In this document: one piece after another, positions 41,583 through 53,255 of the stretch
How positions within the stretch are numbered: the stretch's first letter is position 1
Layout: every line of letters starts with the position of its first letter
NCBI GenBank assembly: GCA_963585895.1
Contig: CAUZXS010005791.1
Coordinates: 830,673-894,672, forward strand
Length of the DNA stretch: 64,000 bases
Direction of reading: 5' to 3'
DNA from: Sepioteuthis lessoniana
Taxonomy: Eukaryota; Mollusca; Cephalopoda; Myopsida; Loliginidae
Notes under the pieces: model-generated
Databases searched by the model: none
Seen by the model: the letters and a program-made list of their open reading frames with translations, nothing else
Told to the model about the DNA's origin: nothing
Made by a program: the position numbers and the translations under genes

Positions 41583-41599
41583 GAGGGGGGATCATTCTA

Positions 41600-42520
41600 A
41601 AAATAAGGGAAATTTTTATGAAAAATTTAAAATACATTTTTTTCCTGAAATGTAAACTCTGTATTGTTTAGAATTGGTTTATAGGAAAAATTATTTTAAT
41701 CTTACACATTGTTTTGAGGCTATTCAAAATGGTGGTAAATCAAACAGGTTATTTAAGGCTTGAACAGAGGTCTCTCATCAAATCGTTGGTGCAAAGCATG
41801 TGAAATTTACAGGAGAATGAGTGATATATACAGAGAAGCATGTTTTAATGAAAATAATTTGTTTATGGTTACAAATGGGCTAAACATGGGATTGCCACTT
41901 TGAGTCTGTATGGAAAGCACACTGACTTCTGGTAAAGAAAAAGTCCTGGTTGTTTGATTGTGTTTTATGGCATATCAACTCTTGTAGGTTATTTAATGCC
42001 AAATCCTCTGAATGTGTATTATTGAATATATGTGATTTGTAAAGAAATAGTTTGTAGGTAATAGATTTTACATGAGCCAGGGCTCATTTGTTTGGATACA
42101 GTTAAATGGTTTCAAGTATTACTAACACTAATAATTTTATTTGCACATAGTCAAATGGTTTCAAGTATTGCTATTAAATACTAATGGTTTTATTTGTCTC
42201 AGTTAAATGGTTTCCAGTATAAGTAAATGGTTAAACAGTTTTCTAGTTGGGGCCTTTATAGGTACTATGACTCTGGGTCAGTAGACCTGGGAGTAATGGC
42301 AATGAGGTAGTACTCCACATTCCTTAAAGCTCTTGGACCGAAGCCTCAACATCTGATACTATTTAGTGTCATATACCAGACACTTATTGGAGTTTCTGGG
42401 ACATAAAACAACCTATGACTATTGATTCCCTTGAAAAAGGTCCAACTGTTAGCTATAATTTCCAAACCCTGAGACAAAGTTCACCTTATTATTGGAAGGC
42501 CCTTGTAAGATATAAATTAT
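41600..42520 (+). repeat. Unnamed dispersed repeat E, copy 2, split by an insertion
   Basis: Matches 32656-33160 on both sides of the element at 41948-42391. It resumes at TTTCTGGGACAT and CTATGACTATTGATTCCCTT as copy 1 does at TTTCTAGGATAT. Confidence 0.68.
41948..42391 (-). mobile_element. SINE-headed repeat with internal tandem array, copy 3
   Basis: Minus orientation: tail first (GTTTTATGGCATATCAACTC, AGGTTATTTAATGCCAAATC), a short array (AGTTAAATGGTTTC repeated), then the head reversed (GGGAGTAATGGCAATGAGGT, ACTCCACATTCC). The outermost 60 bp of the head are missing, as in 5' truncation during target-primed reverse transcription. Confidence 0.75.
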
Positions 42521-42956
42521 TAATATTTTATTGTTTTCTGTTATGAAATACAGGGTTCTGACAAAATAGAGCATTAATATTTATATTTTATGAAAGAACT
42601 CTTGATAATTTGACAAACTATTTCAATATTATTTATGTCTTCAGGCAATTAATCTTTTAACTCAAGGAATCTAAATTTCAACTGATGGAAATCTATTACT
42701 TTTTCATATCACAACTCATCAAATTCCTTTAAAATATTCAATCTCATTTCATTTCTTTTATTATTATTTTTTACTTTTATATTTTTAGAAAAGATCTTTT
42801 TTCCATTTTCTAAATTAGATGCTTTCATGTATGGTCTTCTGTAGAGAAAATGGTTGAGGTACATTAAATGAAAAATTACATGAAATTTTTAAGGAGAGTG
42901 CTGCCTACAATGAGCCATGTCTTATGCAGCTCTCTTCTCAAAAAAGATTAACTATA
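42521..42956. other. No recognisable feature
   Basis: AT-rich; no repeat or exon recognised. Confidence 0.4.
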
Positions 42957-43846
42957 TCGACAAGGATCATTAAATAAGTTTCCAGACTTTTTTCGTATGG
43001 GCACTTTTATTGATAGTACACTCATGAAACTCTAGTCCCCTTCAAAGTAATCTCCTCCAGCTGCAATGCACTTGTACCGTTCCAACAACTTCTGGAAGGC
43101 CCCACGGAAGTCCTCCTGTGTGAGTGTGTCAATGACCTTTATCACAGCCCCTTTCACCTCCTCAATTGTCTCATAATGACAGTCTCATAACGACAGCTTA
43201 GGGAATAAGCAAAAGTCACAGGGAGCAAGGTCTGGACTATATGGAGGCTGAGGAACTGTCCTGATGCCCATCTTGGTCAAATAGTATGGAGTTGTAGACT
43301 GGTGCATTGTCCTCGTGGAAATGCCACTGACCTGATTTGAAGAGCCTTGGCCTCTTCCGACCGTATCTCTTCCTGAACTCCCTTAAAACCTCAACATAGT
43401 AATCCTAACCCTAACCCCTTGGCCAATCAACTGTGGTGTATTGACTTCCCTACTCCTCCCACACCTCTCATCATCCCTCACAGACTCCCTGCCTTCCTTG
43501 AATCTCTTATACCATTCAAAAACTGATGCTCAATTCATACAAAATGCTCCAAAAGCAGTCTGAAACATTCCATATGTTTCTATGGCATTTTTTCCGAGTT
43601 TAAACAGAATTTTATCGCATATCATTCTTCTAAAGTGTCCTGACGTCCAGATTGCATTTTTGAAATTCACCTGGTTTTATTAGGGTGTATTCCAATTCCT
43701 ACAGTAGCTGTTCATTTGAACCTGAAATTATAAAAATTGATCAGTCATCTCATAAGGTATAGCAATAACATAGTGAATTTTCAAGAGTCTACAACAATTT
43801 TAAATGTCTATACAAAAAAGTCTGGAAACTTATTGAATACACCACA
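42957..43846 (-). mobile_element. Mariner deletion derivative, copy 2, about 890 bp
   Basis: Minus-strand sister of 34823-35714. Ends: AAATAAGTTTCCAGAC on the left and, reading the other strand, GTGGTGTATTCAATAAGTTT on the right, with TA after it. The transposase again joins EVNTPQLIG directly to the VLREF part, with CTAACCCTAACCCC (two telomere-like hexamers) at 43403-43417. Here SPDLAPC is kept. An 18-bp imperfect duplication (CTCATAATGACAGTCTCATA) near 43170-43195 interrupts the end of the gene. Confidence 0.87.
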
Positions 43847-44035
43847 TATATTAGACAATATGTTTAATTGTATTTGTTAACACCCACTACCAAAATTGTT
43901 ACTGAAAATTTCATACTGTGAGTTGATCTTCAGGTAATTGAAATAAAATATAATCTTTAATAGCTTGAAGAATAATTGAGATCATTTCACCTCACTTTGA
44001 ATGGCAATTTTTGTTTGTGTTTGGCATTATTCAAT

Positions 44036-44270
44036 CATTTGATTGACTTTTTAGCAGGTCTTTGAATACACTGACTGTATCCCCTATAGATTGATAAAAC
44101 CACCTCATCCAAAAAGGATGTTCTGGGTTTGATGCTAAACTACACCTTATAGTTAAGCTACATTTCGGGATAGTGTAGTGTCCCATCTTCATTGCCAGTT
44201 CTCCCAGGTTCACTCTGACCTGCAGTGGTGGTACGTGTTATTTGACCACTGTGGGTTAAATAGATCTATT
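44036..44270 (+). mobile_element. SINE-headed repeat, head only, copy 4
   Basis: Diverged head: ATACACTGACTGTATCCCCT, GATGTTCTGGGTTTGATGCT, TTCATTGCCAGTTCTCCCAG, GTGGGTTAAATAG. The array and tail are absent. The plus strand carries no frame of note. Confidence 0.6.
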
Positions 44271-44499
44271 TAAAATTTTTTTCTTTTTATAGAACTGTTG
44301 GTAAAAAACATCTCTTCAGAAACAACTATCCAAAAAATGTAAATAAAAGCAATAAAATAACCCAAGATGGATTAACACGCTATTAAAAGCATTTGATATT
44401 AAGCATTTTTAGTTTTTAAATACCACTGGTTAAATTAATTTTTTAATTGACAATATTATTTTTTTTATTCATTCCAAGTTCTTCAGACAAGTTTTAATT

Positions 44500-45580
44500 G
44501 GTGGTCTCTCACTGGAGTCTGGGTGACAACAAATCTCCTCAGGTCTCCAGGACTATTCAAGCTGGTTTTAATAGTGCTGTGGATTTATCTTCCTGATGCT
44601 AATTCTAATTACTAGTTTTCCATAGATTTTATAATGAAATTTATGCCTTTTTTAGATTTTTTAAAACATTTTCAGACATTCTATCATCCAAGTTTGCATG
44701 ACTATATCATAGACCTTTTTCTGGTATATCCACACATTATTATTATTATTGTTTTACCCCTTTGAGAGTTTTCTTTTTACAACAGCTGATGGTCTTTCTC
44801 TGGAGTTTGAGTGACAGTAAGTCTCTTCAAGTCTCTAGGAATCTTCTCAGTATTCTGGCTGGTCTTAATAATGCTGTAGTTTGGATGGTCTCCACTCATT
44901 CTCTTCTTTCCAATTCTTTCAGTCCCTTTACCAATCCTTTGCTGACTGTACCAAGCACACTGATTACAATTGGTATTGCCGTCACTTTCATGTTCCATAG
45001 TTTTTCCAATTCTATAGTAAGGTCCAGATATTTATCTCTCTTTTTGCTTAACTTCAATTTTCCTCTGTGGTCTGCTGGGATGGTGAAGTCCACAATTTGG
45101 CAAGTTCTCTGTTTTTTGTTGACTATTACTCAGTCTGGTCATCTGGCCGAGATTAAGTGATTTGTTTGTATCTCAAAATCCCAAAGAAGTTTCTATGTCT
45201 TGTTCTCCAGGATGGATTCCAGGTTATGCATATACCATTTTTTGTATGGTCAAATCTAAATTTCTTGCACAGTTTCCAATAAATCCCCTTCCCCTCCTAG
45301 TTGTGTCTAATCTTATACTTTCTTTGTGCTAATTTGCTGCATTTGCTTATTATGTGATTGATTGTTTCATATCTATCACCAAATAACCTATTTTATTGCA
45401 TTTTATCTATTCTTGTTTTGATATAGCTGGTCCTTAAGGCATTTTGTGTTGCTATCAGAAGAGATTTAGTTTTTCCTTTAAGGTTTCCCTTTCTTAGTCA
45501 TATCCAACTTTTCTCATGTGAGATTTTCTTTGTCTCTTTAAATGTCCTTAAAGTTGTTTTCCTTCCCATTTTTGTTTTTG
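44500..45580 (-). pseudogene. Non-LTR retrotransposon C-terminal region (family D), decayed
   Basis: Two adjacent minus-strand pieces (44500-44600 and 44770-45580). The longer encodes WYMHNLES, then WDFEIQTNHLI, IVDFTIPADHRGKLKL, DKYLDLTIELEKLWNMKV and PIVISVLGTVSKGLVKGL across interrupted frames; this tail is widespread in invertebrate LINE proteins. Its homologue is at 27130-27745. No YADD-type RT core is visible in this window for the family. A (TTA)n run follows at 45594-45616. Confidence 0.7.
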
Positions 45581-45593
45581 GTTGTTATTATTA

Positions 45594-45616
45594 TCATTAT
45601 TATTATTATTATTATT
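45594..45616. repeat. (TTA)n microsatellite
   Basis: Short trinucleotide run. Confidence 0.9.
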
Positions 45617-45822
45617 TACAAGTTTAAAAATATAAAAAGTAAGTAATAATAATGGAGAAACAATTTTTATAATTTAGAATATTTGAGATATTGTCTTCAT
45701 CTTCATTGTTATACTGACAATGTTTTGGCTGATATATCTTTCAGCCTTCTTCTTAACACTTAACATGGAAGACATAAGGTAACACAGAAACAGTTTGTCA
45801 AGTTGTTATGAGTCCTTTATAT

Positions 45823-46066
45823 GCCCACTGACATAATGGTTAGAATGTTCGTCAATGGCTTGGGAGACTGGGGTCCAATCCCAAGTCAAGTCATATCAAA
45901 GACTCAAAAAATAGTACTTGATGACTCCTTTCTTAACACTCAGGTTACAGATCAAGGGTAAAGTGGAGCAATCCAGGGAAAAGAGTAGTGCCCTTCCCTA
46001 CATCTCGGTGTAGTAGCTATTGAAAGGGGATCCTTCAATTTACCCTTGACTATGGTCACCAACTTT
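45823..46066 (+). mobile_element. SINE family B, full-length-like
   Basis: GACATAATGGTTAGAATGTT (A-box-like), GGGTCCAATCCCAAGTCAAG (B-box-like), AATAGTACTTGATGACTCC, AATCCAGGGAAAAGAGTAGT, GGTGTAGTAGCTATTGAAAG, then a (TA)n run to 46091. Confidence 0.83.
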
Positions 46067-46302
46067 ACTATATATATATATATATATATATCAAATGTGA
46101 TAAAGTCAACACTAATATTTCTTTGTAATTACTTTTTACTTTTTAATTTTTCTTGATTAGTTTCTACCTTAGGTCATCAGGAGCAAAATTTTTTGAATAC
46201 TTTTTAAAACTTTTTAAAGCTTGTAGATTTACCAATTAAGAAGTAATGAAAAATCAACCATTAATATAACATATCCAGTTGTTAAGTGAGGATTATTACA
46301 TA

Positions 46303-46325
46303 TATATATGTGTGTGTGTGTGTGT
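46303..46325. repeat. (TG)n microsatellite
   Basis: TATATG then TG units. Confidence 0.85.
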
Positions 46326-46327
46326 GA

Positions 46328-46514
46328 AACATTCGTTTGAAAAGTTCTTCACTTCACACAAATTTTAGATTTGTTGCCCACTTTTCACCATTGTACGGGT
46401 CTCACCAGCACAGAAACTAAGACTGAATTAGTTTTTCTAGGTGTATATGAAGTTGTAGTGCGTTGGTTCAGCAGTGACTCTTCTTTTTTGGATAGGTGAA
46501 GAACTTTTGGAACA
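46328..46514. mobile_element. Possible small inverted-repeat (MITE-like) element
   Basis: AAAAGTTCTTCAC near the left end and GTGAAGAACTTTT near the right end form a 13-bp perfect inverted pair about 185 bp apart; outer bases match poorly. No target duplication can be fixed. Confidence 0.4.
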
Positions 46515-46519
46515 ATTGT

Positions 46520-47890
46520 CATTTAAGTTATATACATGTATGTAAATGTATGCTCACTAAAGTGTATGTTCTAGGTTTTTAAGTCCTACATAAATAGCAA
46601 TATTTTCTGACCAATTACATAGGCTGTAGTAATTATTTGTAGTTGATATCATCCTAACCCGTCTTCTACATCCCACTCATTCTACTTACCCCTGAAATTC
46701 TTTTTTGTGTGATCAGTTGATGAACCTCTTGTAATCCTTGTCTGTAACTTTATTTGAGTGACATCTTTTTGAAGATCAGTATCAGCTTTCACTTCTATTC
46801 TTGGTCTGTGTTGTTATTGTAACTGGCACTGGAAGACTGTCTTTCATTGTTTTACAGTATTGCATGTGTTTGGGATTAGATGTAGACCAATTTGCTGGTC
46901 TCAAGAACTAAGTAGCACAGCAGCAAGGAAAATATACTTTATTTTGGCATGGGAACTTGATGAACAACATCTGCCGCTTTTGCATGTCATCCCTCACCCC
47001 ACCACACTCACACCAGTAATACCCTGGGGCTATAAACTCCACAGGTGCTGCAAATATTCATTTGTCAAAACTAAATTCAGGAATTCAGAAGTTGATGTCT
47101 TCAAGAATCTGCATAAATACAACTGTCTATTCATTCATTTTATTCTTTCTACATTTACAAACTCATCTCATTGAAATGTTAGCAGAAAGATTAATCGCAA
47201 TGTTGTTAACTGCCACATTAGTTATTTATTTTTGTTTAAACACAAAATATCATCAGGGAATTAAAATCTAATTAGATCTCTATTGACTTTAGCCCATTAT
47301 TTTTTCAATTTCCTACAAGAGGTGCTAAAAAGTTTTTAGCCTGACTAGGATAGCAATGACCTAGAGCCATAAAACATACTTTTCCATATATTCATCATAC
47401 AGTATAACACACTTAACAAATTATTTTTGAAGGCCCTTTAACCCTTCCAGAAAATAGTGAAAATTCAGTAAGAAAGTATATTCCCTTCTGGGGCCCCCAA
47501 AAGTTTCAGAACCATAATCATACTACCTTTCTTGGGATGATTCATATACACTCTACCATACCTGGTTTTTTTTTTTAATTTCCTGACTCATTGTGTGTAG
47601 TCATTTACTAAGCTTAATTTAGTTTGCCAAAGGCTACAATTATAGGGCACGCCGTGAGAATCAATCTTGTTAGTAATGGTCTGCTAGCCTAACCCGCTAA
47701 TCCTTACATCTTACAAAGCACCCCTTATCTCATTACATGAAGACAACTTTCTGATGGACCTGAATAAGATATATTGGCTTCCTTCCCTTTGTTAATAAAT
47801 TAGATGATCACATGATTTATTACTGCAGGAAGTGGATTTATGCTATCTAGTTCATTTCACTTTCAAATTGATAAAGAATAAGTTCTTTTT
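46520..47890. other. No supportable gene
   Basis: The frame at 46860-47174 begins after TTTTACAG but has no donor or domain support. About 47315-47360 starts like a mariner end (GAGGTGCTAAAAAGTTTTTA) without a visible partner. Confidence 0.4.
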
Positions 47891-47894
47891 AAAA

Positions 47895-48095
47895 TTGGAA
47901 AACTGCCATGTTGTGCTTAGATTAACCTTTTCACTGCATCATTAAATTTCATAGTAGGACAGACTGGGCTCTTCAGCCTTGGTGAAGCAACTAGTTTAGA
48001 AGAAGGAAAACTATAAATTCAAACCTGTAAAACTCCGCTTAAAAATTGATCTTGTGTCATATCCTGCCCAAGTGGAAGGGTTGGTAAATATGAAA
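47895..48095 (+). mobile_element. SINE family A, partial
   Basis: TGTTGTGCTTAG, CAGACTGGGCTCTTCAGCCT, TCAAACCTGTAAAACTCCGC, CTTGTGTCATATCCTGCCC. Confidence 0.68.
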
Positions 48096-48449
48096 ATAAA
48101 ATTTTGAGTGGATATATCTGCTTTCTGTAGCAAAAGGGTTGGGGGAAAAAAAGACAGGAAAAACAACTAATTAAATTTGTAAAAATTCTATTTATTTTTC
48201 AATTTCAAGCCCTTGTCTGATGCTTTGATAATCCTTTTCCCTGTCATGTTACAAATTCAAACATGTTTAACTTTTCTTTTTCATTTATTAGTAACAGAAA
48301 TGAATTCAATTATACCATTCAGAATTATGAATTAAGAAAAATAACCTATCATAAAAATATACTCAAATGTATTAAACTCAAGAAAACATGTTAGAAAATC
48401 ACTCTCTGAGTAACAAAATGCACTTTTAATAACAAGTTTAATAAAAGTT
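48096..48449. other. No clear feature
   Basis: AT-rich. Confidence 0.35.
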
Positions 48450-48850
48450 ATCATCCTCATCAAGGCATGCTAATTGGACAGATTCCCTTGATTCTTTTTC
48501 ACCATCCATCCCTATCATCCATCATCCTCGGCAACTTCTCTAGATAGTACCCAGTATCCACATAGAACTGATGAATGTAAAGTTGGTCAACACTGAAGTA
48601 TCCAATGTCGGAGTCCATACGAAAACATTGCTTATCAGTTTGTCTCTACTTCTCCAGCATTGCTCAACATATCTTCATTTTACTTGGATGGTTTGTGAGA
48701 TGGGTGGTAAGTGGCTGTACAAATGCTCTTTTGTAGGGTGCTGCTACCAGGATTTGTTCAATACAGCACATAGTATCCTTCCATAGTTCCCATCTAGCTT
48801 TTTTTCTCAGTGTTCATGTGGTGCTGACATGGTTACAACTTGAAAGTGTT
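48450..48850 (-). pseudogene. RTE-like LINE, C-terminal remnant
   Basis: Minus-strand text matching the end of 17886-19184 through heavy decay: a trinucleotide-like start (TTATCATCCTCATC), then the regions equal to MNDREEW, the CCTGCCC-TRHAGHC stretch (GCTCAACATATCTTCATTTT), the HLP region, and the CKQ... GCTACCAGGATTTGTTCAAT site (NKSW). Multiple stops. Confidence 0.6.
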
Positions 48851-49041
48851 CTTATTTCATTAAATAAAGTTCATTAGACTATAAATGACCCAAAGTAAAT
48901 TTTAATTCACTAATATTTTGTCAGTCTGTTCATGTTGCCAAACATTAGCAGGCTCAATATTAGGCTACAAGTTTGAAATCATCTTTTTAAAGAATTAACA
49001 TCAACATACTTAAAATCAATACATAAGAGTCATTCTACATT

Positions 49042-49055
49042 CGTTTCTTCTTCTT

Positions 49056-49086
<31 letters not shown>

Positions 49087-49108
49087 TTATTATTATTATT
49101 ATTATTAC
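49042..49108. repeat. (TTC)n(TTA)n compound microsatellite
   Basis: About 13 TTC units then about 8 TTA units. Confidence 0.95.
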
Positions 49109-49214
49109 CTTTTTTCAGGCCATTTTTTTCTGAAATTTTTTTATTGCATGTCATATTTTGTTCAATCATAATAGGCTGAGCTGCCAGCAAAGACCAAAGG
49201 CCAAAAAAAAGAGG

Positions 49215-49475
49215 ATACTGGGTAGGATGTGACATGACATAGTATCAACTTTTTTTAAGTAGCATACAACTGGTTTGAATTGGGAGTTTTCTTTCTCCTA
49301 GACTGGTTTCCTAACCAATGTTAAAATCTGCCCTACTATTTAGCTGAGGGGAGAACAAGTGAACTCATATCTTTGTCAAAAGTATTAGTTTAAAGTGAAA
49401 TACCACCAGCCTCATTTTGGATTTGAATTTGGGCCACTGATTCCATTTCATATGATAATAACCATTTGACTACTT
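49215..49475 (-). mobile_element. SINE family A, minus strand
   Basis: GGATGTGACATGACATAGTA, CAACTGGTTTGAATTGGGAG, TTTAAAGTGAAATACCACCA, ending at the head end GATTCCATTTCATATGATAA and ACCATTTGACTACTTC. Confidence 0.78.
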
Positions 49476-49679
49476 CTGTGGTATGACCAATCTAAGTGAT
49501 AGTGGCACCAAAAACTCATTTTATTATTTGAAGAAGTTATTTATATCATATATTAACATACTTATAATTATCTACAGATACCTACTGTAATTATAGATCT
49601 GTTTAAAAAATATTTTGTTAGGGTGCTTTGATAACCAATTGGCATGTTGTTATACCCTGTGGTTGTTTTAGGTGTCAAT

Positions 49680-51705
49680 CATAGTGAGTAATTTTGAACA
49701 GAGCCCTTTATTCAATCCATATGAGTAGATTATTTTCATTTCACAGTCAGTGATTAGAGAAGGATATTCTATATCAGTTAATTATTCTTAGTTAATTCAT
49801 CTCTGAGTTGTTATTTGTTTTTTTAACTTCATTCAGAGTTTTCTTTCTGGAGCAGTTGCAATACTAGAGTTAAAAACACAGTCTGCCTTAAAACATCTAT
49901 TAGCACTTCATTAATTCATTAAAATTAGGATTTCCTACTAGATTAGGTGAATATATATTGTATTTAAGTGTACTTGGAATAGTGTCCTTATTTTGTTTGT
50001 TATTATAGATCCAACGATTCAGAAGTTATATCCCCATTTTACTGCCACTGGTTTTCTTTAAAAAAATGGTGAACACTCTTACTGATATCATCTAGTATAT
50101 TTTAATAAACACAGTGAAACTGAACAAAGAAGAAACAAAAAACATTTAATAAAGGTATAACAGCAAATATGTTTCAAAGAAATAGAAAACAAGAAAGAAA
50201 TGGCACAAATTCTCACCGTTTTGACTGTCCTAACCAGCAGTGTAAACTAAATTGGGTCTGTATATAAGTTCCCATTTACCAATTTCTGGTTAGGGTCTCA
50301 TAGACAGCAGCAACCAATGGTCAGCACAAAATGGAATCAACAAAACCAACCAAACTACTTCATGACTAGATATTGTGGTTGTAGTTAAACTGATATAACA
50401 AAAGAAAAACTAACTATATAAAAATAAGGTACAACTAACAGGTTAATTTAGCAACAGTTACACCCCAGATTCCTTTGAAGGTTGGTACCTTCAGGAAATT
50501 CCAAGCCAAACTCTTTATTCAGTCTTTGGGAATAGATTTTCCTCATTCTTGCTGTCCATGCTTAGAGGAGGATATCTTATATCAGTTGATTCTTACTAGT
50601 TAATTTATCCTTGAAATGTTGCTACTTTCTATCTCCCTGAATTAGACTATATATATATATATGTCCCATTGGATAATCTGGTCATGGTAACTTGGATTCT
50701 TACATTTAGTATTGTTTATCTGCCTCTTTTCAACTATCTAGTTTGCTGCAGTACAGTATTCTTAATAACATAACTCATATCCATCTAATTCTAACTTACC
50801 TGTGCTACAATCCCATAATATGACTATAATAAACATCTGAAGAGGACTGAAAGGTACCATTGGCTGAAATATTGTGACTTTCATGACAATCAAGATGAAG
50901 ACACTATAAAAATGATAATTTCTTATTTTAGAAATTCAAATATTCTTTTGCTGTTTTTTGTGTATCCTTATTGTCATGAGTAAAATAGTTGAGCTGACAA
51001 GAGTAGGGGATTGAATAAAGGGTTTATTTCAAATTTCATTGGTTACTGACTGTTAAACTTCCTGTCTTTATGTCCTGCTAACACCCTTATCAGAGCTTAT
51101 CTTGATGTTCATATCTCAAAAGCTACAATCAGTGACCAAAATACACTTTATGTGCATAGGCTCAGAATGCTTTTTATTTATTTACAACAATCTAAATCTG
51201 GTTCAGCTAAGACAGAGTTTTCACAATCTTTCTCAGAAAAGGGAGCAATTTGCCACCTGTCATGATGGCAGTTCTTGTTCTCAACATGAAGAGACTGTTG
51301 ATCAAGAACTCTAACTAAACAAGTTACATGTTTCCTCATTAACCCTACTCTATAGCTGTGTCATGTATTTTATTTTTATCATGCTACCTTCTAGTATCCA
51401 AAGGTTGTAGTAATCCTCTTTTACTATCAGCTGGCAAGGCAGAGTCTCTTTCCATTTAATTTGCAGCAGTATAGCATTTATAGGTAATAAGCTCACACAA
51501 TTCTTACTGACCAGTGCTATGTTCCCACACAGTATGACTGAACACCTGAAATAAACCAAAAAGTACAATGGCCAAAATATTGTGACTTTGATTACAATCA
51601 AGATGAAGACACTTATAAAAATGATTTCTTGTTTTAGAAATTCAAACATTCTTTTACTGTTTTTTGTGTATCCTTATTGTCATGAGTAAAATAGTAGAGC
51701 AGACT
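49680..51705. repeat. Block of partial duplications (repeat G)
   Basis: 49685-49830 resembles 50505-50645 (shared CCTTTATTCA, GATATTCTATATCAGTT-like text, TTAGTTAATT). 50720-50990 resembles 51370-51705, best in the last 120 bp (CAATCAAGATGAAGACACT, TTTTTTGTGTATCCTTATTG, TCATGAGTAAAATAGT). A reversed trace is at 45690-45760 (GTCTTCATCTTCATTGTTAT). The unit seems dispersed and partly doubled here. No coding region recognised. Confidence 0.55.
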
Positions 51706-51975
51706 GAGTTCTCTAAGTTTAGTAGGACAATCAGCGAAGAAGGAAAAACTGAATTCCACATTTAAGGAGTGCTTTTCAAGGATTCTCTAACACATTGGTG
51801 TACCATTTTATGTCTATAACAGAAGGATGGTAGATCAGTGTGCTACAGATTCAAAAGGTGTGGCTGATTGTACACAAATGTTGATCACTATAAACAAATC
51901 ACCTGTGTAGTTAATTTGCCCATTCAATTTAGTTGAACCCTTAGAACCCTAGTGGCTGTTATTTGTAACCCTACC

Positions 51976-52378
51976 TCATTATCATCATCATGTTGTGCTG
52001 CCAGCATAGATATCCGTGACCCTCTGTCGCCACCCCTCCCTATCGTTCATCGCTTCTGGCAGTTCCTCAGGGCTACATCCCGTATCCTCACTGAGCTGTT
52101 GTATGTAGGTTCGAGCTGGTTGGCCTGCTTTTGCTCGGCCATGTGAAGGAGCCCATAGGTGAACATCACTTATGAGCTCATCCCTGCTCCTCCAGCAATG
52201 TCCTGCATGTCTGGTTTGTCTAACTTTGATAGTTTTTGTGATGGGAGGTAGGTGGCCGTACAGCTGCTGCTTTGTGAGGTGTTGCCTCCAGGACTTGTTC
52301 AAAATAGCTCACAGCATTCTTGTGTAGTTGCTGTAAAGCTTTTTCTCCATCCATTTAGTTAAGCGTCCATGTAGTGTA
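51976..52378 (-). pseudogene. RTE-like LINE, C-terminal fragment
   Basis: Minus strand, with the frame open for about 105 codons (52302 to 51988): NKSWRQHLTKQQLYGHLPP, TRHAGHCWRSRDELISDV, AGQPARTYIQQLSEDTGC, PEAMNDREGWRQRV. A (TCA)n-type run at 51976-51991 is the tail. Upstream, frame-broken text continues to about 52378 (the WTLN...KLDGNYTRML region). Younger than the 48450 copy, older than 30369. Confidence 0.82.
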
Positions 52379-52384
52379 TAAGTG

Positions 52385-53255
52385 CATATACTCAGGCAGA
52401 CTGAATTTCAACTGGGGAAATTTCTTCCTATAAAATGTTGCAATTTTATACATCATACATAAGTTTATTATTTCAAAAAGCATTCTAGTAACTTGTTATT
52501 CAACAGCCTGTAAGTGGTTGAATAAAAGATTACAACAGTTTACATTTTCAGATCTTACAAACCAACAAACCAGAATGTGCAAAGTTTTAAGATCTAATAG
52601 TCATCATTGATGCCAATGGATGAATATTATTACTATTTATTGTTTTTTAACATATTTGTTCTTGTATAACTGTTTCAGACTGTTATTGACAGAAATTTAG
52701 TTTCCTTCTCTTCAAATATATTGTTTGCAATCATATCACAATCATTTCAATGGAAATCCTTTTGTCCGTTGCAATATCCATGAATTTGTTTGTGGTCTCC
52801 TTCTATATAGTTTCGGGTTTTTTGTTAAACAATTATTCTTCTTTTAATCCTTCTGTAAATTTTGGCTGTCATAATTCCATCTCTGAATCTTGAAATCCAC
52901 AAATTCTTTAATAGCCAAACCAACACAATTTTGTTGAATACTTTTTATTCTTCTTTTCATCTGACGATTAAACAAATGATCCCTTGGGTGCAAAGTTTAA
53001 TCACTCGCCATTGAATTGTTTCTTTCACCATATGTTCTGTTTTTGTCTTTTGTTTTTTCAAATTTGAATGATCCAAGATATCTTGGAATATATTCCACTG
53101 ATTTTGATAGTTTTTCTCTTAGTGATTCAATTGTTCCAAATTTTGTCCCCTCCTTCCTAATTCTGTTTTTGAATTTTTTGTTAATTTTTTTTTTTCCGTT
53201 TAATTGCTTCGACCATGTCCTGATAGTTTCCATTCCAATTCAATTATTCCAACTC
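52385..53255. other. No supportable gene
   Basis: A short SINE A 3' trace may lie at 52390-52440. TTTCAG at 52678 follows a pyrimidine-rich run but no donor follows in a usable frame. Confidence 0.4.

Noticed and set aside
43401-43417. Interstitial telomere repeat
   Set aside because: Only two hexamer-like units, and they coincide with the deletion junction of the mariner family; better explained there.
46860-47174. 104-codon frame preceded by TTTTACAG
   Set aside because: No donor in a sensible place, no domain, and composition like the surrounding DNA.
47315-47660. Another mariner-type MITE starting GAGGTGCTAAAAAGTTTTTA
   Set aside because: No matching right end or TA-flanked partner could be found.
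52640-52780. Exon after the acceptor-like TTTCAG at 52678
   Set aside because: The only open frame has no donor, and phase 1 (needed to follow the 33848 exon) hits a stop within four codons.
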